From Dehalococcoidales bacterium (GTDB lineage: Bacteria > Chloroflexota > Dehalococcoidia > Dehalococcoidales > RBG-16-60-22): DNA of 16,617 bases. The notes beneath the pieces were generated by a model that saw nothing but the letters and a program-made list of their open reading frames with translations, searched no databases and had not been told where the DNA came from. The position numbers were made by a program, and so were the translations under genes. Location: assembly GCA_016783105.1 (NCBI GenBank), contig JADHXF010000037.1, positions 1-16,617 of the forward strand. Reading direction: 5' to 3'. Shown piece after piece: positions 6,767 to 14,016 of the stretch; positions within the stretch are counted from its first letter, which is position 1, and each line of letters starts with the position of its first letter.

Positions 6767-7975
6767 CTATAAAATCAAGTTGAGCGGCTCTTCAATATAA
6801 TTTTTCACGGTCTGCAGGAACTGCGCGCCCAGTGCTCCGTCCAGGATGCGGTGGTCAATGGACAGGGTCAGGTTCATCATCGGCCGTATAACCATCTCAC
6901 CTTTTCGCGCTACAACCTTCTCCGCGATTCTCCCCACGGCCAGTATCGCGGCCTCGGGTGGCTGTATAATGGCGCTGAACTGGTCGATATCGTACATGCC
7001 CATGTTGGAGATGGTGAAGGTGCTGCCGGTCATCTCTTCTCTGGCGAGGGTGCGCTCCCTGGCCTTCTGCACCAGTTCGGCACGGGCCTGTGCGATTTCA
7101 GCCACCGATTTCGTGCCGGCATCCCTGATGACGGGCACCATCAAACCGCCTTCGACCGAGGTTACCAGGCCGATGTCAATCCGCTTGAATAGCTTTACCG
7201 AACCGTCGGCATAGGAACAGTTGATGGCCGGGTTTTTCTCCAGTGCCCTGGCCGCTATCTTTATAATCAGGTCGGTAAGCGTCAGCCTGATGCCGGTTTT
7301 GCTCTCGATTACCGGTAGCAACTGCTGGCGTGTTTTCTGTAATTCCTGAGCATCGACGGCTACGGTGAGGTAGAAGTGCGGCGTCTGAAAGCTCTCCACC
7401 ATACGCCGGGCAATTACCTCGCGCATTGTAGATAGAGGGATAATTTCCTCCTCGCCTCCCGCTGGTGCTTCACCGGAAGGCGGCGCCGCGACGGCTCTGC
7501 TTTCCTCGACGAACTTGAGTATGTCCTCTTTGGTAATTCTGCCGCCAGGTCCGGTCCCCGTTACCAGGCCGAGGTCAACATTGTGCTCTCTGGCAATGTT
7601 TCTGGCCAGCGGGGAGGCTTTAAATTCTTTCGGTTCTGTGGCCGGTTTCGGTGGTTCAGACTTTGCTTCTGTCTTTGGCGTCTCCTCTTTTTTCGCTGCA
7701 ACTTTGACGGGGGTTTCAGTTTCGGGCGCTTTCTCGCCGGGCTGGAGAATATAGGCAATGGCGGTGCCCACCGGCACCTCATCGCCGGGCTGGAACGTTA
7801 TCTTGCTCAGAATACCGGAAGCCTCAGCATCAAGTTCAAAAGAGGTTTTTTCACTCTCAATCTCCAGGATAATTTCACCCTTTTCCACACGGTCGCCCTC
7901 TTTTTTCAGCCACCGGACGATTTTGCCGCTGGTCATTGCCTCATCAAGCTTGGGGAAGATTACGGCCACAGCCAT
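6767..7975 (-). CDS. pdhC: Dihydrolipoamide acyltransferase (E2) of a 2-oxoacid/acetoin dehydrogenase complex
   Basis: This 402-residue E2 has the full domain order. One lipoyl domain covers about 1-80, with the lipoylated lysine K43 in ESEKTSF. An Ala/Pro/Lys/Glu-rich flexible linker spans about 82-117. A peripheral-subunit-binding domain covers about 118-157 (ASPLARNIAREHNVDLG, GTGPGGRITKEDI). A second linker then leads into the catalytic trimer-forming domain (about 177-402), with the active-site HRILDG at H375 and D379. It passes the acyl group from lipoate to CoA. GGAGGT lies 6 nt before the ATG on the minus strand. It is the last gene of the E1alpha-E1beta-E2 unit. No E3 is nearby, so the complex must borrow E3 from elsewhere. 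Pyruvate, acetoin or a branched-chain substrate are all possible. Confidence 0.93.
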   Translation of the reverse strand: MAVAVIFPKLDEAMTSGKIVRWLKKEGDRVEKGEIILEIESEKTSFELDAEASGILSKITFQPGDEVPVGTAIAYILQPGEKAPETETPVKVAAKKEETPKTEAKSEPPKPATEPKEFKASPLARNIAREHNVDLGLVTGTGPGGRITKEDILKFVEESRAVAAPPSGEAPAGGEEEIIPLSTMREVIARRMVESFQTPHFYLTVAVDAQELQKTRQQLLPVIESKTGIRLTLTDLIIKIAARALEKNPAINCSYADGSVKLFKRIDIGLVTSVEGGLMVPVIRDAGTKSVAEIAQARAELVQKARERTLAREEMTGSTFTISNMGMYDIDQFSAIIQPPEAAILAVGRIAEKVVARKGEMVIRPMMNLTLSIDHRILDGALGAQFLQTVKNYIEEPLNLIL

Positions 7976-8016
7976 GCTGATACCTCCACTCGGTTAAATC
8001 GAAATATTCTGATTTT

Positions 8017-8994
8017 CTATTTTCCCATCATCTCCAGGGCCGCCGCCTTGATCTTTGCCGGGTTGACCAGTATATACTGCTCCTGCCCGGGATTGAAAGA
8101 AACCGGTGAATCGAGCGAGGCCACGCGCCTGATAGGCGCGTCCAGATAATCAAAAGCTTTCTCGCCGATAATGGCAGCAATCTCAGCGCCGAAGCCACCG
8201 GTGCGGCATGCCTCATAGACGACCATTGCTTTGCTTGTTTTCTGCACCGAGCTCAGGATGATGTCCTCATCGAGTGGCTTCAGTGTCCTAATATCGACCA
8301 CCTCAACATCCACGCCATCTTTGGCAAGCTCCTCCGCGGCTTCCAGAGCGAAGTTAACGCAGCGCGAGTAGGTGATGATACTGATGTCCTTGCCCTGGCG
8401 CTTGATGTCACCTTTGCCCAGAGGAATCGTGTACTCTTCTTCGGGAACCGGACACGATTCACCATACAGCTTCTTGTGCTCGATGAAGATAACCGGGTTG
8501 TCCTCCCTGATGCTGGTCTTGAGCAGGCCCTTGGCATCATAGGCGTTGGAAGGCATGACCACATAGAGCCCCGGGATGTGGGCGAAGATGGCTTCCAGTG
8601 ACTGGGAATGGTGCGGCCCGGCGGCCACCCCGCCGCCTCCCTGCGTCCGCATTACCATTGGCACCTTGACCATGCCGCCGGTCATATAGCGCAGCTTGGC
8701 AATCTGGTTGATAATCTGGTCGGCGGCGATGAAGGAAAAATCGATGTACATGATTTCCGCCACCGGCCGCATGCCCACCAGCGCTGCGCCCAGCGCGGCA
8801 CCGGCGATGGCTGCCTCGGCCAGGGGGGTGTTTCGGATACGCTCGTGACCGAACTCTTCCAGAAGCCCCTGGCTTACCTTATAGGAACCGCCATACTCGG
8901 CGATTTCCTCTCCCATCATAAATACTTTGGGGTCGCGCTTCATCTCTTCACGGAGCGCTTCCCGCAGTGCTTCTCGATAGGTTAACTCTCGCAT
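8017..8994 (-). CDS. pdhB: TPP-dependent dehydrogenase complex E1 component, beta subunit
   Basis: This 325-residue beta chain of the alpha2beta2 E1 is related to PdhB, BkdA2 and AcoB. Recognisable segments are MGEEIAEYGGSYKVSQGL (27-44), NTPLAE with the TPP-contacting Glu (E60), the GGGGVAAGPHHSQSLEA active-site histidine loop (119-135), and HIPGLYVVMPS (139-149). A transketolase C-terminal domain follows (about 195-320, VDIRTLKPLDED). With E1 alpha it decarboxylates the 2-oxo acid and reductively acylates lipoate on E2. The gap to E1 alpha is only 19 bp, with a G-rich RBS (AAAGGGGGGAA on the minus strand). Confidence 0.93.
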   Translation of the reverse strand: MRELTYREALREALREEMKRDPKVFMMGEEIAEYGGSYKVSQGLLEEFGHERIRNTPLAEAAIAGAALGAALVGMRPVAEIMYIDFSFIAADQIINQIAKLRYMTGGMVKVPMVMRTQGGGGVAAGPHHSQSLEAIFAHIPGLYVVMPSNAYDAKGLLKTSIREDNPVIFIEHKKLYGESCPVPEEEYTIPLGKGDIKRQGKDISIITYSRCVNFALEAAEELAKDGVDVEVVDIRTLKPLDEDIILSSVQKTSKAMVVYEACRTGGFGAEIAAIIGEKAFDYLDAPIRRVASLDSPVSFNPGQEQYILVNPAKIKAAALEMMGK

Positions 8995-9013
8995 GCTTCC
9001 CCCCTTTAATAAA

Positions 9014-9976
9014 TCAGGCGTAGATATCTTCCAGCGCTTCTTCAGGCGCGGGCTCGGGGCTTTCCTGGGCGAACTTTACCGCCTCATCCAGCTCCCGCAG
9101 CACGTTTTTTTCAATCTCATCAAGCTCGGCGTCCGTGGCCATCTTGTTCTGTACCATCTGCTGGCGCAGTCGCTTTATCGGGTCCTTCTTCTTCCATTCC
9201 TCAACTTCTTCCTTGGGCCGGTAGCTGGTGCCGGGGTCACCCATGTGATGCCCGACGGTCCGATAGGTGTTCCCGACAATGAGTATAGGGCCCTCACCCT
9301 TGCGGCACTTCTCAATCGCCTCCCTGGCCACCTCGGCAACGGCAATGGCGTCATTGCCATCGACGCTTATTCCCGGGATTCCGTAGCCTTTGGCGCGGTC
9401 GGCGATATCGGTCAGACGGCAGTAGTCACGGGTGGGCGTGCTCTGCTGGTAAAGGTTGTTCTGGCAGACGAAGAGCACGGGCAGGCACCAGGCTGCCGCC
9501 AGTCCTATACCTTCGTGGAAGGCACCGGAGTTGGTCGCCCCGTCGCCAAAGAAAGCGACCATTATACTGTCGAGCTTCTGCATCTTGAGGGCAGCCCCGA
9601 CGCCGGCAGCAATGGGAATACCATCGCCGACAATGCCGGTGGCACCAAGGATATTGCGGTCAACATCGGCGATATGCATGGAGCCGCCTTTGCCTTTGCA
9701 GTAGCCGGTCTTTTTGGCGAAGAGTTCGGCCATCATCCGGTCGAGCTGGGCCCCCTTGGCGATAATATCGCCGTGACCGCGGTGTGTCGTTATGGTATAG
9801 TCATCTTCGCGGAGAAAGGCGCAGACTCCAGATGGAATGGCTTCCTGGCCGATTGAGGCGTGGATAAAGCCGGGCAGGCCTTTGCGGTACTCGATTATGG
9901 CCCTCTCTTCGAAGAAACGAATCTTCACCATGTTGGTGTAGATTTCCTTCAGTTTGGCAGCATCTATTTCTGGCAT
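9014..9976 (-). CDS. pdhA: TPP-dependent dehydrogenase complex E1 component, alpha subunit
   Basis: This 320-residue alpha chain is first in the minus-strand unit. Signatures are GFIHASIGQEAI (36-47), THRGHGD (64-70), GKGGSMHIAD (95-104) and the TPP/Mg2+ motif GDGATNSGAFHEG (144-156) closing at NN (173-174). The loop GHHMGDPGTSYRP (242-254) corresponds to the phospho-loop region of E1 enzymes. Length and motifs fit acetoin dehydrogenase AcoA and short bacterial PdhA alike, so the substrate is uncertain. GAGGAGG lies just upstream of the ATG at 9976, and a strong promoter lies at 10052-10080 on the same strand. Confidence 0.93.
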   Translation of the reverse strand: MPEIDAAKLKEIYTNMVKIRFFEERAIIEYRKGLPGFIHASIGQEAIPSGVCAFLREDDYTITTHRGHGDIIAKGAQLDRMMAELFAKKTGYCKGKGGSMHIADVDRNILGATGIVGDGIPIAAGVGAALKMQKLDSIMVAFFGDGATNSGAFHEGIGLAAAWCLPVLFVCQNNLYQQSTPTRDYCRLTDIADRAKGYGIPGISVDGNDAIAVAEVAREAIEKCRKGEGPILIVGNTYRTVGHHMGDPGTSYRPKEEVEEWKKKDPIKRLRQQMVQNKMATDAELDEIEKNVLRELDEAVKFAQESPEPAPEEALEDIYA

Positions 9977-10051
9977 ACATTTCCTCCTCTGAAGTCGAGA
10001 TTGCGGTAAAATTCCATCGTAAGACTACCATACCGCGTTTTGCGGGTCAAG

Positions 10052-10080
10052 ATTAAACCGGGTGTCCCTCTCCGTGTCAA
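10052..10080 (-). promoter_or_regulatory. Sigma70-type promoter for the E1alpha-E1beta-E2 operon
   Basis: On the minus strand a perfect TTGACA (plus coordinates 10080 to 10075) is followed after exactly 17 bp by TTTAAT (10057 to 10052), five of six to the -10 consensus. Transcription would start near 10045, leaving a leader of about 70 nt. A short dyad, CCGTG-tcaat-CACGG (10072-10086), overlaps the -35. Confidence 0.7.
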
Positions 10081-10089
10081 TCACGGGAT

Positions 10090-10108
10090 TATTTCATACT
10101 ATGAAATA
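10090..10108. promoter_or_regulatory. 19-bp palindromic operator candidate
   Basis: TATTTCATACTATGAAATA has perfect 8-bp arms around a 3-bp centre. It lies 10 bp upstream of the -35 of the minus-strand promoter, and about 30 bp upstream of the -35 of the plus-strand promoter. Its centre is near -54 and -74 relative to the two predicted start sites. The TTTCA...TGAAA core resembles sites of dimeric helix-turn-helix regulators such as IclR- or GntR-family proteins. No regulator gene is in the window. Confidence 0.6.
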
Positions 10109-10136
10109 TCTATCCTGGGCATATAGCCTGATAACC

Positions 10137-10166
10137 TTGCGGACTTTCACGCGGGGAGAGTATAAT
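10137..10166 (+). promoter_or_regulatory. Promoter candidate for the enolase-superfamily/LarA operon
   Basis: A perfect TATAAT (10161-10166) has a poor -35 (TTGCGG, 10137-10142, three of six) at 18 bp. Such an imperfect -35 is compatible with activator dependence from the upstream palindrome. The predicted leader is about 45 nt and ends in AGGAGGT (10204-10210), 6 nt before the start codon. Confidence 0.5.
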
Positions 10167-10216
10167 CCTTGTAATCCGTTAAGGTTACCCGCATAGCTTA
10201 CACAGGAGGTACGCTG

Positions 10217-11371
10217 ATGAAAATTACTGACCTGCGCGTTTTCCAGACCCAGGGCGGACACGCCAACTGGACTTTTGTAAAGCTCTATACCGATAGCGGT
10301 CTCACCGGCGTCGGGGAAGCGAGCCTGGAGAGGAATGATGAGGTGGTCGTCAAGGCTCTGGAAACATTCAGGGATTTTCTGGTCGGACAGGACCCTTTCC
10401 AGATTGAGTACATCTGGAACGCTCTCTACAAGCAGACGTTCAAATACGGGCAGCTTATTATCCTGACCGCCCTGAGCGGCATCGAGCAGGCGCTGTGGGA
10501 CATCAAAGGCAAGGCGCTCGGCGTGCCGGTCTACGAGCTGCTCGGTGGGAAACTGAGGGACAAACTAAGAGCCTATGCCAATGCCTGGGCCTTCCAGAAA
10601 GAGGTCACCCGTATGACGGCTGAGGATACGCCGGATTCAATTGCGCAAAACGCATTGAGAATGGTGGAGAAAGGCTTTACCGCCATGAAGTGGGACCCTT
10701 TCCGCGAGGGCGGGCAGGTCATTCCGAGGTCGGAGGAGGAGTTTGCCCTCGCCTGCGTGAAGGCGGTGAGGGAGGCGGTGGGGCCTTCGGTTGATATACT
10801 CATTGAGTGTCACGGTCGCTTCAATATGCACAGCGCTATCCGCATTGCCCATAAACTGGAGCCTTATGACCCCTTCTTCTATGAGGAGCCCATACCGCCG
10901 GACAACATTGATGCCCTGGCGGCGCTGCAGCGGTCGATAAACCTGCCCATCGCCACCGGCGAGCGACTGTATACCCGCTGGGAGTTCCGCCCCCTTTTTG
11001 AGAAGCACGCTGCGCACATCATCCAGCCCGATATCTGCAACGTGGGCGGCATCTGGGAATTGAGGAAAATTGCGGCCATGGCCGAGGCCTACTACGTGTC
11101 CGTCCAGCCGCACAACTCCAACGGTCCCGTGCAGACCATCGCCAGCATGCATCTTGATGCCAGCATTCCCAATTTTGTTTTCCAGGAGTTCTTCTATCCC
11201 TACCTGGATATGTACAATGAGGTTCTTACCGAGCCTATCATCTATAAGGATGGCTATCTCGAGGTTCCCACCAGGCCTGGACTGGGCACGGATATTCGTG
11301 AGGATGTAATACGCAAGCGTCCGCCTAAGAAACAGCCTCCCATGGCCACCTGGATAGGTTCTTACTGGTAG
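10217..11371 (+). CDS. Mandelate racemase/muconate lactonizing enzyme family, acid-sugar-dehydratase-like
   Basis: This 384-residue enolase-superfamily protein has an N-terminal capping domain (about 1-120) and a (beta/alpha)7beta barrel. The layout looks like the D-galactonate-dehydratase group, which removes water from an aldonic acid to give a 2-keto-3-deoxy acid using Mg2+. Expected metal ligands are E197 in IECHGRF, E223 in YEEP and E249 in TGER. Acid/base candidates are H199 (in the same HGR motif) and H299 (QPHNSN), with QPDICNVGG at 270-278. The KxK motif of racemases is absent (K158-W-D160 instead). The first ligand position is usually Asp (DFHGR); here it is Glu. Length is normal. 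It heads a four-gene operon with an FAD enzyme, a hydrolase and a LarA homolog. The exact substrate is unknown; racemase or cycloisomerase activity is less likely. Confidence 0.87.
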   Translation: MKITDLRVFQTQGGHANWTFVKLYTDSGLTGVGEASLERNDEVVVKALETFRDFLVGQDPFQIEYIWNALYKQTFKYGQLIILTALSGIEQALWDIKGKALGVPVYELLGGKLRDKLRAYANAWAFQKEVTRMTAEDTPDSIAQNALRMVEKGFTAMKWDPFREGGQVIPRSEEEFALACVKAVREAVGPSVDILIECHGRFNMHSAIRIAHKLEPYDPFFYEEPIPPDNIDALAALQRSINLPIATGERLYTRWEFRPLFEKHAAHIIQPDICNVGGIWELRKIAAMAEAYYVSVQPHNSNGPVQTIASMHLDASIPNFVFQEFFYPYLDMYNEVLTEPIIYKDGYLEVPTRPGLGTDIREDVIRKRPPKKQPPMATWIGSYW

Positions 11372-11392
11372 ACCTGAGGCAAGGAGGTCGTC

Positions 11393-12901
11393 ATGTTAAC
11401 ACAGGGGAATTACCGCTGGGACGATACGGCAGAAATCGTTGTTATCGGGTACGGACTGTCCGGCGCGGTGGCGGCGATAACGGCTCACGACCTTGGTGCC
11501 CGCGCTGTACTTCTGGAGAAGCAGCCGGCGGAAACGCACTGCACGTGCAGCAGCACCGCTATGGGAGTGTTCCTATCTTTATCAGATATTGAGCGCGCCA
11601 TCGAGTATATGACCGCCCTGTGCCAGGTGGGCAGCCAGCCGGGGTTGCCGTGGACGGATGCCGATAGCATAAAGGCCTGGGTTACCTATACGGCACAGAA
11701 CAAAGACTGGCTCATCCGGCTGGGTGGCAACGTTAAATTTTTCTCCAGAGCGGCTGAGTTTCCTCAGCTCCCCGGTGCCGACAGCATGGAACTGTGGAAG
11801 TACCAGGGCAACGGCTTCCGCATGATGAAGTTCATGTATGAGCAGGTGGCCTCCAGAAATATTGATGTACGTTATCAGACATCGGCGGTACGGTTGTTGA
11901 CTGATAATACCGGCAGGGTAATCGGGGTGAAGGTGGCCGATGGCCGTGGGAAGACTCCCCGGGAAATGAATATCAGGGCAACCAAGGCGGTACTTTTATG
12001 CACGGGTGGCTTTGAGGAAAACGAGGAGATGAAGCTGCAGTACCTCCGTGTCTATCCGATTTACTTCACCGGCGGCACCGGCAATACCGGCGACGGTATC
12101 AGAATGGCCCAGGAGGTTGGTGCTGGCCTCTGGCATATGAACTGCGTTTCGGCACGACTCTGTGCCAAGTTCCCCGAATTTCCCCTCGCCTTCTTTATCG
12201 ATTTCAGTGGCGGCGGCTGGAGCCAGCGCTCGATGAAGACGGAAAAGGAAAAGGCGCCCGCTGGCTTTATCATCGTTGACCGGTATGGGCGCCGCTATAT
12301 GACCGAGGAGCTGAAGCCCCATGCCGCTTCATATGAGTGCGGCTGGTTTGACTCTCACAAGCTGGAGTATCCACGTGTGCCGAGCTATCACATTTTTGAC
12401 CAGCGGAGAGTTAAATTCGGCCCGCTGGCGCAATTGTCCAGCGGCCCCACCGGCCCGCACCAGCTCTATAAATGGAGTCGGGACAACGTGACGGAACTGC
12501 AGAAGGGCTGGATTGTGAAGGGCGATACGGTCGCTGAGCTTGCTGCAAAGCTCAATATGCCTCCGGAAAATCTTGCCAAAAGTATAGATACCTGGAACAA
12601 GTACTGCCAGGCGGGTAATGACCCTGATTTTGGTCGCAACCCGCTGGAACTGGTGTCACTGGATGAGCCGCCGTTCTTTGCCATCAGGCTGTTCCCCGGA
12701 GGGTCAAATACCCTGGGCGGCCCGAGGCGAAACAGCCGGGCGCAGGTATTGAACCCGTTTGGTGAGCCGATTCCTGGCCTCTATGCGGCCGGGGAGTGCG
12801 GTTCCGTATTCGGTCTGCTTTATCCCGCGGGCGGTGGGAATCTCGCGGAATGCATCGCCTTTGGCCGCATCGCCGCCGAGAATGCCATGAGAGAAAAATA
12901 A
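11393..12901 (+). CDS. FAD-dependent oxidoreductase, fumarate reductase/KstD-like flavoprotein
   Basis: This 502-residue protein has an N-terminal FAD-binding Rossmann motif VVIGYGLSGAVAA (16-28, GxGxxG at 19-24) with the ribose-binding acidic residue in LLEK (E42). Its C-terminal FAD site is GLYAAGECGS (462-471) followed by YPAGGGNLAE. This places it in the FAD_binding_2 family (fumarate reductases, urocanate reductase, 3-ketosteroid dehydrogenases), which adds or removes hydrogens across a C-C bond next to a carbonyl or carboxylate. There is no signal peptide, no heme-binding CxxCH and no FMN-attachment domain, so it is a soluble cytoplasmic single-domain type. HCTCSSTAMG (49-58) is notable for two close cysteines near the FAD. 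AAGGAGGT (11381-11388) precedes the ATG. Its substrate is probably an enoate or hydroxyacid from this pathway; that is inferred from neighbours only. Confidence 0.85.
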   Translation: MLTQGNYRWDDTAEIVVIGYGLSGAVAAITAHDLGARAVLLEKQPAETHCTCSSTAMGVFLSLSDIERAIEYMTALCQVGSQPGLPWTDADSIKAWVTYTAQNKDWLIRLGGNVKFFSRAAEFPQLPGADSMELWKYQGNGFRMMKFMYEQVASRNIDVRYQTSAVRLLTDNTGRVIGVKVADGRGKTPREMNIRATKAVLLCTGGFEENEEMKLQYLRVYPIYFTGGTGNTGDGIRMAQEVGAGLWHMNCVSARLCAKFPEFPLAFFIDFSGGGWSQRSMKTEKEKAPAGFIIVDRYGRRYMTEELKPHAASYECGWFDSHKLEYPRVPSYHIFDQRRVKFGPLAQLSSGPTGPHQLYKWSRDNVTELQKGWIVKGDTVAELAAKLNMPPENLAKSIDTWNKYCQAGNDPDFGRNPLELVSLDEPPFFAIRLFPGGSNTLGGPRRNSRAQVLNPFGEPIPGLYAAGECGSVFGLLYPAGGGNLAECIAFGRIAAENAMREK

Positions 12902-12931
12902 AGTATTAATAGAACTAAAGGAGGAAAATAC

Positions 12932-13996
12932 GTGAAGCGAGCAGACCTTAAAGGCAAGGTGCAGACGGTACTGGGGCTTATGGAGCCATCGGAGATGGGT
13001 ATCACGCTGCCCCACGAGCACCTGATTTGCGACGCGACGACCTGGCACTATGACTCGGGCGAAGCCACGGAGCGGAAATGGGCCCGTCACCCGGTGACCA
13101 TTGATACCCTCTGGTGGATACGCTACCATCCATTTCAGAACTACGATGACCTTCAACTCCTCGACGAGGATGTTGTCGTTGACGAGGTCATGCGCTACAA
13201 AGCACTGGGCGGGAAGTCCATCGTTGAGGTTACGGTGCGCGGCTTATATCCCGACCCCAGGGCAGTAGCCCGCATCGCCCGCACCACTGGCGTGAATATC
13301 GTCATGGGCACCGCTTATTATGTGGAATCTTCCTACCCGGCAACCGGGGTTGACGTAAGCGCTAAAAGCGAGGAAGAAATCACCGAGGAATTTGTCAAAG
13401 ACGTCTTTGAGGGTTTTGGCAATACGGGAATACATGCCGGGCTTATCGGTGAGATAGGCTGCTCCTGGCCATTTACCGAGAATGAGCAGAAGGTGGTGCG
13501 TGCCGGCGCACGGGCGCAAAAGGTCACCGGTGCCGCCATCAACATTCATCCCGGCCAGAATGAAATGGCCGCCATGGAATGCATCAAGGTGGCGGACAAG
13601 GCTGGTGCTGACCTCAGCCGTGTGGTTATCAGCCATGTTGACCGCGCAGTTAGAGAGCCGGCAAATCGAATTGAACTGGCCAAAACCGGCTGCACGCTGG
13701 AGTATGACCTGTTTGGCCGGGAGGGCTACTATCCCCTCCGTTTCCGGGTAACTGATGTTCCCAATGATGCCCAGCGCATCAACGAGATAAAAGAGCTGGC
13801 CGATAAAGGTTTTGAGAAGCAGATTTTCATCTCGCACGACAATTATACCAAGAGCTCGCTCTGCCGTTACGGAGGCTGGGGCTACGGACATATCCTGAGG
13901 GATGCGGTGCCGGTGATGAAAATCAAGGGGCTTTCTCAGGAGCTAATCGATACCATAATGATTGAAAATCCGAAGCGAATGTTCGCCTTTGTGTGA
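12932..13996 (+). CDS. Phosphotriesterase-family metal hydrolase (lactonase-like)
   Basis: This 354-residue amidohydrolase-superfamily TIM-barrel protein carries a two-metal site: HEH (H28, H30), the bridging position E174 in GEIGCSW, H206 in NIHPGQ, H235 in ISHVDR and D303 in ISHDNY. The bridging ligand is Glu rather than the carboxylated Lys of classical phosphotriesterase, as in the E. coli PHP subgroup, so true organophosphate hydrolysis is unlikely. Lactone or ester hydrolysis is the usual activity of such homologs. The start is GTG at 12932, supported by AAAGGAGG (12917-12924) 7 nt upstream and by the family-typical N-terminus (QTVLGLMEP, then LPHEHL). The stop at 13994-13996 lies 20 nt before the LarA-like start. 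In context it could open an aldonolactone or hydroxyacid lactone. Confidence 0.88.
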   Translation: MKRADLKGKVQTVLGLMEPSEMGITLPHEHLICDATTWHYDSGEATERKWARHPVTIDTLWWIRYHPFQNYDDLQLLDEDVVVDEVMRYKALGGKSIVEVTVRGLYPDPRAVARIARTTGVNIVMGTAYYVESSYPATGVDVSAKSEEEITEEFVKDVFEGFGNTGIHAGLIGEIGCSWPFTENEQKVVRAGARAQKVTGAAINIHPGQNEMAAMECIKVADKAGADLSRVVISHVDRAVREPANRIELAKTGCTLEYDLFGREGYYPLRFRVTDVPNDAQRINEIKELADKGFEKQIFISHDNYTKSSLCRYGGWGYGHILRDAVPVMKIKGLSQELIDTIMIENPKRMFAFV

Positions 13997-14002
13997 ACGG
14001 AG

Positions 14003-14010
14003 AAGGAGGA
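14003..14010 (+). promoter_or_regulatory. RBS that fixes the start of the first LarA-like gene
   Basis: AAGGAGGA sits 6 nt before the ATG at 14017. A GTG at 13993 is in frame but lies upstream of this site and within the stop region of the previous gene, with no RBS of its own. Confidence 0.75.
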
Positions 14011-14016
14011 AGGCGT

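Noticed and set aside
7583..8149. Plus-strand open frame of 188 codons crossing the E2/E1-beta junction
   Set aside because: It runs antisense over two well-supported genes and their RBS, and its translation looks random.
8993..9856. Plus-strand open frame of 287 codons opposite E1 alpha
   Set aside because: It is the exact antisense of a gene with clear TPP motifs, and its translation shows no family motif. GC-rich genes commonly leave the opposite strand open.
10032..10047. Small hairpin CCGC-gtttt-GCGG near the minus-strand transcription start
   Set aside because: The stem is only four base pairs with no downstream T-run, so it is too weak to call an attenuator.
13244..13891. Minus-strand open frame of 215 codons opposite the phosphotriesterase-family gene
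   Set aside because: It is a shadow frame; the plus-strand protein has the complete metal-binding motif set.
13993..14016. Upstream GTG start for the first LarA-like gene
   Set aside because: It overlaps the preceding stop with no RBS, while a strong RBS serves the ATG at 14017. The extra residues have no counterpart in the family.
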